DNA of 8,154 nucleotides. Source: DASUBN01 sp036263155 (GTDB lineage Bacteria > Pseudomonadota > Gammaproteobacteria > Natronospirales > REEB76). Within the stretch, counting starts at the first letter, position 1; each line of letters begins with the position of its first letter. The stretch spans positions 1-8,154 of the forward strand of contig DATAHN010000151.1 of NCBI GenBank assembly GCA_036263155.1, read 5' to 3'. The position numbers were made by a program, and so were the translations under genes. Of this stretch, positions 1 through 5,290 are shown one piece after another. Below the pieces are notes generated by a model that was not told the DNA's origin, ran no database searches, and worked only from the letters and a program-made list of their open reading frames with translations.

Positions 1-200
1 CGGTAGAGGCAGCGCGCGTGCTTGCGGCGGGACCACTTGTCCACGGTCGGCAGCAGCACTTCGAAGCCGCTCGCCGCCAGCTGCTGGTACACGGATTGCT
101 CGCAGTTGCTCTTGGTCCAGAGCACGTGCCACTGCGGACCCAGGCCGACGGTAACGTCCGCCCAAGCTTTCTCCTGTCGCTCACTGGCTGAATACGACAA
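1..200 (-). CDS. NusG/RfaH-family transcription antitermination factor, N-terminal part (runs off the left edge)
   Basis: Reading the minus strand into the left edge gives an open frame with the N-terminal NGN-domain signature of specialised NusG paralogues (RfaH, LoaP, UpxY types): WHVLWTKSNCEQSVY, then QLAASGFEVLLPTVDKWS, then RRKHARCLYR, where the window ends. Family members bind RNA polymerase across the clamp and suppress pausing or termination, usually on long operons for surface polysaccharides or secondary metabolites. The conserved domain begins near residue 24 if the TTG at 200-198 is used; an AAGGGG lies 7 bases upstream of it. The same frame is open further back to an ATG at 245-243, with a poorer ribosome binding site, so the start is uncertain. 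The rest of the NGN domain and any KOW domain lie outside the window. Family assignment is firm; the target operon is unknown. Confidence 0.8.
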   Translation of the reverse strand, partial: MSYSASERQEKAWADVTVGLGPQWHVLWTKSNCEQSVYQQLAASGFEVLLPTVDKWSRRKHARCLY

Positions 201-214
201 AGCTTCGCCCCTTC

Positions 215-235
215 GGTTCTCTCCTGAGGAGAACC
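215..235. repeat. Inverted repeat GGTTCTC / GAGAACC enclosing a Shine-Dalgarno-like AGGAG
   Basis: Perfect 7-base arms (215-221 and 229-235) flank a 7-base spacer. The right arm and spacer contain TGAGGAGAACC immediately before an ATG at 236, so in plus-strand RNA the ribosome binding site would be partly paired. It also lies upstream of the TTG start of the minus-strand NusG-like gene, so it could instead be a DNA operator for that gene. I cannot tell these apart from sequence. Confidence 0.4.
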
Positions 236-361
236 ATGAAGTCATCCCACGTTGCTGGTCTTGCTGCGACGCTCATTCGCGTCCCGGAGCGAGGTTTTTG
301 TGCTCCGGCGCATCTCGATCCCACATCCTCGTCGCGGACCATTACCCCATTTACGGGATGA
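236..361 (+). CDS. Possible small ORF of 41 codons, no recognised family
   Basis: An ATG preceded by a strong AGGAG (spacing about 5) opens a 41-codon frame starting MKSSHVAGLAATLI and ending TITPFTG before TGA. The first 14 residues resemble the start of a secretory signal peptide, but the frame then becomes charged and no hydrophobic core is completed. It is therefore either a degraded remnant of a secreted-protein gene, a leader peptide, or chance. It would lie antisense to the 5' part of the NusG-like gene if that gene starts at 245. The good ribosome binding site is the only real support. Confidence 0.2.
   Translation: MKSSHVAGLAATLIRVPERGFCAPAHLDPTSSSRTITPFTG
284..308. repeat. Inverted repeat CCGGAGC / GCTCCGG, 11-base spacer
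   Basis: Perfect 7-base GC-rich arms at 284-290 and 302-308 surround a T-rich spacer. It would form a stable hairpin in RNA, but no T-run follows on either strand, so it is not a standard terminator. It lies in the gene-poor stretch between the NusG-like gene and the SRPBCC gene. The remainder of 309-431 shows nothing I can assign. Confidence 0.35.
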
Positions 362-431
362 GTATCCAATCGGGGAAACACCCACTTTGCCACGGTAGAA
401 AACCTTCACTGACGTATCCGTTACACGACGT

Positions 432-980
432 TCAAATATGCCGAGCGTTCATGCGCATCAATGCTGCTTGACGTTCGTAGCGCGACATCATGGCAGGCAG
501 GATCTCGGGCAAGGGCATATCGCTCCGTGAACAGGCGACGAGTTGACTTAAATGCGCATGCCAGCCCGCACCGACCTTCGAGATCAGCTTGGGCGAAAGA
601 CCGGAGTGAATCAGCTTCAGCTGCGTGCTCTCCTCACGCTCCATCAGCGTGAAGCTCACGGACGTGTGAGCGGAGCCGAAGTGGGGCTTCTGCACGTCGC
701 GCGAAGCGTCCATCCAGGAGTATGCGAGCAGGCGGTACGGCTCGTAGCGCGCCACCATGCCGTGCACCAGCGCGCCCCCGCTGGAGCGCACCGGTGCGTC
801 TGATTTCTGGAAACGCAGCTTCACCCGGCCGCCGGTGCGTGGCTCGATCGAGCCTTCTGCGAGCCAGGCGCGCAGGCCTTCCGGCTGCGTCAGGTAGTAC
901 CAGGCGCGGTCCGCCGGACCGCTCAGCTCGCAATCGAGGCTGACGGTGTGGATATCGATGATGAGCCCAAGGTTGATCAT
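432..980 (-). CDS. SRPBCC-superfamily (AHSA1-like) domain protein, 182 aa
   Basis: The protein matches the AHSA1/START-like pattern of the SRPBCC superfamily, a helix-grip fold that forms a deep hydrophobic ligand cavity. Visible landmarks are the opening strand and helix with GPADRAWYYLTQPEGLRAWL (residues 21-40), the G-G-RVKLRF strand (about 50-57), HGMVARYEPYRLLAYSW (73-89), SVSFTLMEREESTQLKLIHSGL (107-128) and a GWHAHLSQL terminal helix (139-147). Length is near the family norm, with about 35 extra C-terminal residues rich in Met and Arg. The ATG is well supported by GGAGGG 6 bases upstream. There is no signal peptide or membrane segment, so it is probably cytoplasmic. Ligand and reaction are unknown; family members include putative lipid binders and toxin-antitoxin-like or stress proteins. 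It is divergent from the acyltransferase gene, with no obvious functional link. Confidence 0.8.
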   Translation of the reverse strand: MINLGLIIDIHTVSLDCELSGPADRAWYYLTQPEGLRAWLAEGSIEPRTGGRVKLRFQKSDAPVRSSGGALVHGMVARYEPYRLLAYSWMDASRDVQKPHFGSAHTSVSFTLMEREESTQLKLIHSGLSPKLISKVGAGWHAHLSQLVACSRSDMPLPEILPAMMSRYERQAALMRMNARHI

Positions 981-1244
981 GGTGATCCCTCCATGGATGG
1001 GTGATGTCGCGTCCTGCGGAGCCTGTCAGATGTGTCGTTTAACTTTCTACGCGCAGCATCGCAAGCACGGGGGTTTCAGACCATCGGGTATTACCCCCAA
1101 ACCGTCGCGGTAATTCACGCAGGTTAAATCGTCGCGATGGCCTGAGGTCTATACGTGCCGCGAATGCGGGTTTTACCGGATTCGGTACTGCGTCGCAGCG
1201 GATTATGGTTCTCTGCACGACCTTCTCCTGGATGGGGAATTAAC
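981..1244. promoter_or_regulatory. Divergent intergenic region with several small palindromes
   Basis: These 264 bases separate the divergent SRPBCC and acyltransferase genes and should hold both promoters. Palindromic elements visible: GGGTATTACCC (1086-1096, 5-base arms); an enclosing GGGGGT/ACCCCC pair (1069-1074 and 1093-1098); ACCGTCGCGGT (1101-1111); ATCGTCGCGAT (1128-1138); and CTGCGTCGCAG (1188-1198). The last three share the core CGTCGC. A weak sigma70-like pair towards the SRPBCC gene is TTGCGA (1064-1059) with TAAACG 17 bases on, matching consensus poorly. No sigma54 box is evident. Function as operators is inference. Confidence 0.35.
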
Positions 1245-2426
1245 ATGGATCAGCAGCCAGGGATCACGGCGCAGCCGAGCGCGCGCAAACCCCACCCCGC
1301 GTTGCTCGCGGACGAGCCCGACACGATCCCGTTGCGGGATTCCGCTGCGGCGACCTGCCTCGGCGCACCACCCTACCCCCGCTTCCCCTTGCCGGAATCG
1401 CTCGGCGCCGAGTGGGATGCGCTCGCCATGCGCCTCTCGGCCGTGCCTTACCTGCAGCTCGGCTGGGCGGAAGCCTGGTGCCGCGCCTTCAGCACCGGGG
1501 AACCGGAACTGCGTACCCTCTGGCGCGGCGGGCGGCTGGCGGCGGTGATGCCGATGGTGCGGCAACGTAAGCGGCTCGAATCGGCCGCCAACGACCACAC
1601 GCCGGGTTTCGGCCTGCTGGCGGAGGACCGGGCCGCGGGTCTCGCCCTCGCGCGCGGTCTGTTCGAGGACCGGCCCCTGCACATCTCGCTCGCCGCGCTC
1701 GATCCAGCCGGTGAGACGCTGGCGGTGTGCCGGCAGGCGGCGGAGGAAGCCGGATACCGCACCTTCATCCGGCCCGGCGAGCGGTCCCTGTACCTGGAGA
1801 CCGATGACGGCTGGGACGGCTACCAAGCCGGGCTCGGCCGCAACCTGCTGCGCAACCTCAAGCGCGCACGCCGGCAGCTCGGCCAGGAAGGCGAGGTCAC
1901 GATGGAGGTGGTCACGGGTGGCGAGCAACTGGACGAGCGCCTGCGGGAGGCGTTCCTGGTGGAGGCCCAGAGCTGGAAGGGCGACGCCGGCACCGCGATC
2001 CAGTCGCACCCCCGCACGCACCGTTTCTATACCGCAGTGGGCCGCTGGGCCGCCGAACGAGGTAAGTTGCGCCTCTACCTGCTGCGCGTCGGGCGGCGGC
2101 CGCTCGCGATGTATTTCGCACTGCTGGACCAGGGCGTGTGCTACCTGCACAAGGGCGGCTACGACCCGGCCTTCGGGCGCCACTCACCCGGCAAGCTGTT
2201 GATGCACGACATGCTGAAGGATTGCTTCGAAAATGGCGTCACGCGCGTCGAGTTCAACGGCGACGCTGAACCGTACAAGTTCTGCTGGGCGGGGGCGGTG
2301 CGTGAGTATCAGCGACTGGAGGCTTTCGCTCCCACCATGGCTGGCCAGCTCGCCTGGGCGGCGTTCACCTACAGCCGGCCCGTGACGAACCATCTGCGCC
2401 TTGGGCTGGGATTCGAGCGGGATTAG
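1245..2426 (+). CDS. BioF2/CelD/FemAB-like GNAT-fold acyltransferase, 393 aa
   Basis: The C-terminal half carries the hallmarks of the BioF2-like acetyltransferase domain (Acetyltransf_6): a basic KRARRQL helix (206-212), EAQSWKGDAGTAI (240-252), RLYLLRVGRRPLAMYFAL (276-293), GGYDPAFGRHSPGKLLMHDML (304-324) and FNGDAEPYKFCWAG (337-350). The final GD-EPYKF-WA block is typical of CelD-type proteins associated with cellulose or exopolysaccharide production. The N-terminal half, with YLQLGWAEAWCRAF (69-82) and a strand near 91-104, fits the first GNAT-like lobe. The first 45 residues are Pro/Ala-rich and look disordered. No signal peptide is seen. I chose the ATG at 1245 because GGGGA precedes it by 7 bases; the frame is open back to 1155, but that extension has no good ribosome binding site. 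Donor and acceptor are unknown. It stands alone on the plus strand, with a hairpin immediately after its stop. Confidence 0.8.
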   Translation: MDQQPGITAQPSARKPHPALLADEPDTIPLRDSAAATCLGAPPYPRFPLPESLGAEWDALAMRLSAVPYLQLGWAEAWCRAFSTGEPELRTLWRGGRLAAVMPMVRQRKRLESAANDHTPGFGLLAEDRAAGLALARGLFEDRPLHISLAALDPAGETLAVCRQAAEEAGYRTFIRPGERSLYLETDDGWDGYQAGLGRNLLRNLKRARRQLGQEGEVTMEVVTGGEQLDERLREAFLVEAQSWKGDAGTAIQSHPRTHRFYTAVGRWAAERGKLRLYLLRVGRRPLAMYFALLDQGVCYLHKGGYDPAFGRHSPGKLLMHDMLKDCFENGVTRVEFNGDAEPYKFCWAGAVREYQRLEAFAPTMAGQLAWAAFTYSRPVTNHLRLGLGFERD

Positions 2427-2429
2427 GAT

Positions 2430-2449
2430 AGGCGGGTAGCCACCCGCCT
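2430..2449. terminator. Hairpin between convergent genes, probably a bidirectional terminator
   Basis: Perfect 8-base arms AGGCGGGT (2430-2437) and ACCCGCCT (2442-2449) close a 4-base loop. It begins 3 bases after the acyltransferase stop and lies 7 bases beyond the stop of the convergent GGDEF gene. There is no strong T-run on either side, so termination may be inefficient, but the position between converging genes supports this role. Confidence 0.65.
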
Positions 2450-2456
2450 GCGTATA

Positions 2457-3539
2457 TCAGCGGGTGGGTTTGGGCCGCAGGGTGCTGCGCACGGTGACGG
2501 GGTTCATCTGGCTGTCGTCACGCCGTTCGTGCTTGGTCATGTACATGAGCTGGTCGGTACGAGTGATGAGCAGCGGCACGCTCTCGTGGCTGTCCGCCTC
2601 GCACACGCCGGTGGAGACCGAGAGTATCTGCCCATGGGTGCTGCGCTCGCCCACCGCCGCCTCGATGCGCCGCGCTACTTCTTCCGCCACCGGCAGCCGC
2701 GTCTGCGGCAGCAACACCGCGAACTCGTCGCCCCCCAGCCGGTACACGATGTCGGACTTGCGCACCTTGAGCCGGGCCGACAGCGCCACCTGTCTCAGCG
2801 CCTCATCGCCCGCCGTATGCCCATAGACGTCGTTGATCACCTTGAGGCCGTCCACGTCGAACAGGATCAGGCAGTAGGGCTGCTGGTGGTTGACCTGCTC
2901 CTTCTTGAGCATGCGCGCATGCTCCTCGAAGGCGCGCCTGTTGAGGAGTTCGGTCAGCGCATCCTCACGGCTCTCTCGGATGGCCTGGTCGTACTGGCGC
3001 GCGTTCTGGATCGCGGAGCCCACCAGGTCCGCGAAGATCTGGATGGTCTCCTCGTCCTCCTCGGTGAAGGCATCCGGCGACTGGGAAGCCACATGCAGCA
3101 CTCCCGCCACTTCCCGCCGTGGATCGAAGGCGAAAGGCGCGCTCACACTGGAACGGGTACCGCTGCGGGACGAGACCCGCCGCAGGGTCTGGTCCGCCAG
3201 TTCCTCACCGGTGCAACGCACCGCATGCTTTAGCCTGACCGCATGGCTCGGGGAGCCATTGCCGAGCGGAAGTTCCAGCATGGCGAAGCCCAGGATGCCG
3301 ACGGCGGACTTGGCGCTCAGGCGTTGGTTCTCGACCATGAAGATGGTGGCGCCGTCGGCGCGGGTGAGCCTTGCACACTCCTCCGCCACCACGTCCATCA
3401 CCGCCTGCAGGCTGCCGGACACGGCCATGACCTTGCTGATGCTGGCGATGATCTCCAGTAGCCGCTCCCGGCTCACTTGCTGGCCTACCGCCAGTTCGCC
3501 GAGCGGTGTCTCCACCTTCCTCTGCTCAGGCGCTGACAT
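2457..3539 (-). CDS. GAF-GGDEF diguanylate cyclase, 360 aa
   Basis: It is predicted to make cyclic-di-GMP from two GTP. Residues about 25-182 form a GAF-type sensory domain (from ERLLEIIASISKVMAV to FADLVGSAIQNARQY). A short helical linker leads to the GGDEF domain at about 190-340: DALTELLNRRAF (193-204), FDVDGLKVINDVYGH (227-241, metal and base binding), and the intact signature GGDEF at 269-273. RKSD (260-263) sits exactly five residues before GGDEF, which is the RxxD inhibitory I-site, so product feedback is expected. The domain ends with LMYMTKHERR (331-340) and a short tail. There are no membrane segments, so it is soluble. The ATG lies inside the end of the EAL gene (14-base overlap), with GGGAG 7 bases upstream, so translation is probably coupled. 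The GAF ligand cannot be predicted. Confidence 0.93.
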   Translation of the reverse strand: MSAPEQRKVETPLGELAVGQQVSRERLLEIIASISKVMAVSGSLQAVMDVVAEECARLTRADGATIFMVENQRLSAKSAVGILGFAMLELPLGNGSPSHAVRLKHAVRCTGEELADQTLRRVSSRSGTRSSVSAPFAFDPRREVAGVLHVASQSPDAFTEEDEETIQIFADLVGSAIQNARQYDQAIRESREDALTELLNRRAFEEHARMLKKEQVNHQQPYCLILFDVDGLKVINDVYGHTAGDEALRQVALSARLKVRKSDIVYRLGGDEFAVLLPQTRLPVAEEVARRIEAAVGERSTHGQILSVSTGVCEADSHESVPLLITRTDQLMYMTKHERRDDSQMNPVTVRSTLRPKPTR

Positions 3540-4716
3540 GCATCACTCCCTTGACGGCCGCGAGGCCGCCGAGTGGCGTGCGCAGGAACGCCGGAACTGA
3601 ACCCGGCTCCTGCCCGTGTTGCGCATCCCTGAGCTGGGCGATCATCTGCGATCCCGGGACCGGCCGGCCGTAGTAATAGCCCTGGGCCTCATCGCAGCCA
3701 TAGTCCGTGAGCATGCGCGCCTGTGAGTGGGTCTCGACGCCTTCGGCGAGCACCGCGGCACCCAGGTTGTGGCCCAGGGCGATGACCGTCTTGATGAGCT
3801 CCTGGCTGTTGCGGCTCTCAGGCAGGTCCACGATGAAGGAGCGGTCTATCTTCAGGCAATCGATCGGCAGCCGCTGCAGACGGCTCAGGGAGGAATAACC
3901 GGTCCCGAAGTCATCCAGTGATACGCGCATGCCCGCCTGCTTCACCTGCTGCAGTATCCGCAGGGTGAACTCCTGGTCATTCATGGTCAGGCTCTCGGTG
4001 AGCTCCAACTCCAGGTGTCTGGCATAGCAGCGGTCCGGACCCAACGCCTGGTCGATGTGCCGCAAGAAATCCTGCTTCCCGAGCTGGGCATTGGACACGT
4101 TCACCGAGACGTTGAGGGGCGGCAGCCCTGCCTGCGTGCATTCCCGCAGGAACGCCACGCTGCGCGCCAGCACCCAGCGCCCGATCTCGACGATGAGACC
4201 GGAGTTCTCGGCGATGCCGATGAAAGCGGCGGGCTGAACCAGACCATGGCTGGGATGCTGCCAACGCAAAAGCGCCTCGCAGCCAATGATGCCGTCGCTA
4301 CCCAGCGCGACCCGCGGCTGGAAGAACAGCAGCAGCTCATCCCGCTCCAGTGCCCGCTTCAAGCCCTTCTCGAGCGTCATGCGGTGGGCGAGATGCCCCG
4401 CCGCCTCGCGGGACAGCCGGTTGCTGTGACCTGGGCCGGCCATGGGATGCGACGGCACCTGGGCATGCGAACGGCCTGGGCCGCCGCGCTGCAGGAACAA
4501 CGCCAGCAACGCGCCCGTGAGGGCCGCCACCAGCGCGCCGCGCAGTGCCAGGAAGTAACCCAGCCATTCGGATCCGGCAACAGCGAGCAGCAACATGTCC
4601 GAGAGAGCGATGGCGGCGCCGGCTAGCACCGCGCAGGCAAGCAGCATGCGTGGAGTGCCACGGCGCTCGTATAGCGGACCGAACATGCGGTGGAGGAAAG
4701 ACGGGTACCCATCCAT
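3526..4716 (-). CDS. Membrane-anchored EAL-domain cyclic-di-GMP phosphodiesterase, 396 aa
   Basis: It is predicted to hydrolyse cyclic-di-GMP to pGpG at the inner membrane. Two hydrophobic helices (about 24-47 and 51-75) form a hairpin anchor with no periplasmic sensor domain. A linker (76-112) rich in Pro, Gly and His follows, then the EAL domain at about 113-362. Catalytic elements all appear present: E147-A-L, N in NVSVNVSNAQL (202-212), ELTES (238-242), DDFGTGYSSL (268-277), K289 and D291 in LKIDRSF, AEGVET (324-329) and Q345 before GYYYGRPVP. An active enzyme is therefore expected. The ATG at 4716 has AAGGA 7 bases upstream; a GTG two codons earlier lies too close to that site. It is first in the operon with the GAF-GGDEF gene, so a synthase and a hydrolase are made from one transcript. 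About 30 C-terminal residues beyond the domain are unassigned. Confidence 0.93.
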   Translation of the reverse strand: MDGYPSFLHRMFGPLYERRGTPRMLLACAVLAGAAIALSDMLLLAVAGSEWLGYFLALRGALVAALTGALLALFLQRGGPGRSHAQVPSHPMAGPGHSNRLSREAAGHLAHRMTLEKGLKRALERDELLLFFQPRVALGSDGIIGCEALLRWQHPSHGLVQPAAFIGIAENSGLIVEIGRWVLARSVAFLRECTQAGLPPLNVSVNVSNAQLGKQDFLRHIDQALGPDRCYARHLELELTESLTMNDQEFTLRILQQVKQAGMRVSLDDFGTGYSSLSRLQRLPIDCLKIDRSFIVDLPESRNSQELIKTVIALGHNLGAAVLAEGVETHSQARMLTDYGCDEAQGYYYGRPVPGSQMIAQLRDAQHGQEPGSVPAFLRTPLGGLAAVKGVMHVSA

Positions 4717-4729
4717 GGCCACGTCCTTT

Positions 4730-4754
4730 TTGACGGTTTTTTACCCTGCGTCAA
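4730..4754. promoter_or_regulatory. Inverted repeat TTGACG / CGTCAA in the leader of the EAL gene
   Basis: Six-base perfect arms (4730-4735 and 4749-4754) with a 13-base A-rich spacer lie just upstream of the AAGGA ribosome binding site of the EAL gene. In RNA this would be a weak hairpin adjacent to the site; in DNA it could be a protein-binding site. Part of it superficially recalls the start of c-di-GMP-I riboswitches, but the rest of that fold is absent. Confidence 0.35.
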
Positions 4755-4761
4755 TCTATTA

Positions 4762-4917
4762 GGGATGGCTCATCGGCAGGAATAAGGTAAAGACCCCAAT
4801 TAGCTATAGGTAAAGACCTTTGGTTTTCCATAACTACGCCAGCCGGGCCAGTTACGGTCAAATCGGGCAGATACACGGATTGCGCCGGGGACTGACTTAG
4901 ATCATCCCAGCCATCCC
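4762..4917. promoter_or_regulatory. Divergent promoter region with AGCCATCCC at the same distance from both start codons
   Basis: The word AGCCATCCC occurs at 4909-4917 on the plus strand and at 4770-4762 on the minus strand. In each case exactly 45 bases separate it from the ATG of the gene it points to (4963 plus, 4716 minus). Both leaders also carry an A-run plus GGA ribosome binding site at nearly the same place. It may be a shared promoter or activator element for the small membrane protein and the c-di-GMP operon. The interval also holds an imperfect palindrome near 4888-4908. No convincing sigma70 pair was found. Confidence 0.35.
4785..4818. repeat. Direct repeat AGGTAAAGACC x2, 23-base period
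   Basis: Two identical 11-base copies at 4785-4795 and 4808-4818 are separated by 12 AT-rich bases that include the palindrome TAGCTA. They lie about 70-100 bases upstream of the EAL start codon. A spacing close to two helical turns would place two protein subunits on the same face of the DNA, as for tandem activator sites. The binding protein is unknown. Confidence 0.5.
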
Positions 4918-4962
4918 CAGTTTGAGCGATGCTCGCGCTGAGATGGAAAAAGGAGCGCTCAC

Positions 4963-5184
4963 ATGACCCGCAGAACTGCCCTGCTACTGGTCTTTGGCAT
5001 CAGCATCGTCGGTGTGCTCTTCTCGGGCACCCTCACCTATCGTGAGTTCGCGGCGCAGGTCTCAGCCTGTGGACCGGTAGGCCAGCCCGGCACGGTATTT
5101 GGCTACCCGGCCTGCGTCTATGGGTTGGTGATGTATGCCGTGTTGAGCTTGGTGTCCGCCTGGGGGCTGGCGGCGAAGCGTTGA
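4963..5184 (+). CDS. Small two-segment membrane protein, VKOR-like half, 73 aa
   Basis: An N-terminal hydrophobic helix (about 6-22) is followed by SGTLTYREF (21-29), a loop with C36, then FGYPACVYGLVMY (46-58) leading into a second helix (about 52-69). The pattern Cys-loop, then G-x-P-x-C-x-YGL-x-x-Y resembles the Cys-loop and second-helix region of VKOR/DsbB-like membrane thiol oxidoreductases, but at half their length and without a CXXC motif. The only cysteines are C36 and C51, which might form a disulfide or bind a ligand. Start support is strong: AAGGAG 8 bases before ATG. It diverges from the c-di-GMP operon and converges on the serine tRNA, leaving 7 bases between. Existence as a gene is likely; function is unproven and a redox role is only suggested by resemblance. 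Confidence 0.7.
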   Translation: MTRRTALLLVFGISIVGVLFSGTLTYREFAAQVSACGPVGQPGTVFGYPACVYGLVMYAVLSLVSAWGLAAKR

Positions 5185-5191
5185 GGTAAAG

Positions 5192-5279
5192 TGGCGGAGG
5201 GGGTGGGATTCGAACCCACGAACGGTTTCCCGTTGCCGGTTTTCAAGACCGGTGCCATCAACCACTCGGCCACCCCTCC
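5192..5279 (-). tRNA. tRNA-Ser (anticodon UGA)
   Basis: The minus strand folds as a complete class II tRNA of 88 bases: acceptor GGAGGGG/CCCCTCC, D arm GCCGAGTGGTTGATGGC, anticodon stem CCGGT/ACCGG with loop CTTGAAA, a long variable arm (AACGG-GAAA-CCGTT), and T arm GTGGG-TTCGAAT-CCCAC. Discriminator G and encoded CCA follow. The anticodon TGA is at 5245-5243 and reads UCA and related serine codons. The long variable arm is the identity element recognised by seryl-tRNA synthetase. It begins 11 bases after the serS stop on the same strand, with no room for its own promoter outside serS, so it probably matures by RNase P and RNase E-type cleavage of the serS transcript. Confidence 0.97.
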
Positions 5280-5290
5280 TCCGTCGGAGA

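Noticed and set aside
22..471. A 149-codon plus-strand frame across the left intergenic region
   Set aside because: It overlaps the convincing minus-strand NusG-like and SRPBCC genes, has many scattered Cys and Ser residues and no domain, and has no good ribosome binding site.
1203..2183. A 326-codon open frame antisense to the acyltransferase gene
   Set aside because: Its product is low-complexity and rich in Arg, Ala, Gly and Val without any recognisable domain, as expected for the opposite strand of a GC-rich gene. The plus-strand frame has clear family motifs.
4714..4760. A c-di-GMP-I (GEMM) riboswitch before the EAL gene
   Set aside because: Only a short string resembles the conserved 5' half. 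The second helix and its conserved receptor and ligand-contacting bases are not visible before the start codon.
4806..4812. A NarL-type heptamer (TACCTAT on the minus strand) in the repeat region
   Set aside because: A single 7-base match is expected by chance, and the second repeat copy continues TACCTTA, which does not fit the consensus.
5184..5191. A third AGGTAAAG copy between the small membrane gene and the tRNA
   Set aside because: Only 8 of the 11 bases match, it overlaps a stop codon, and it is not near a start codon; probably chance.
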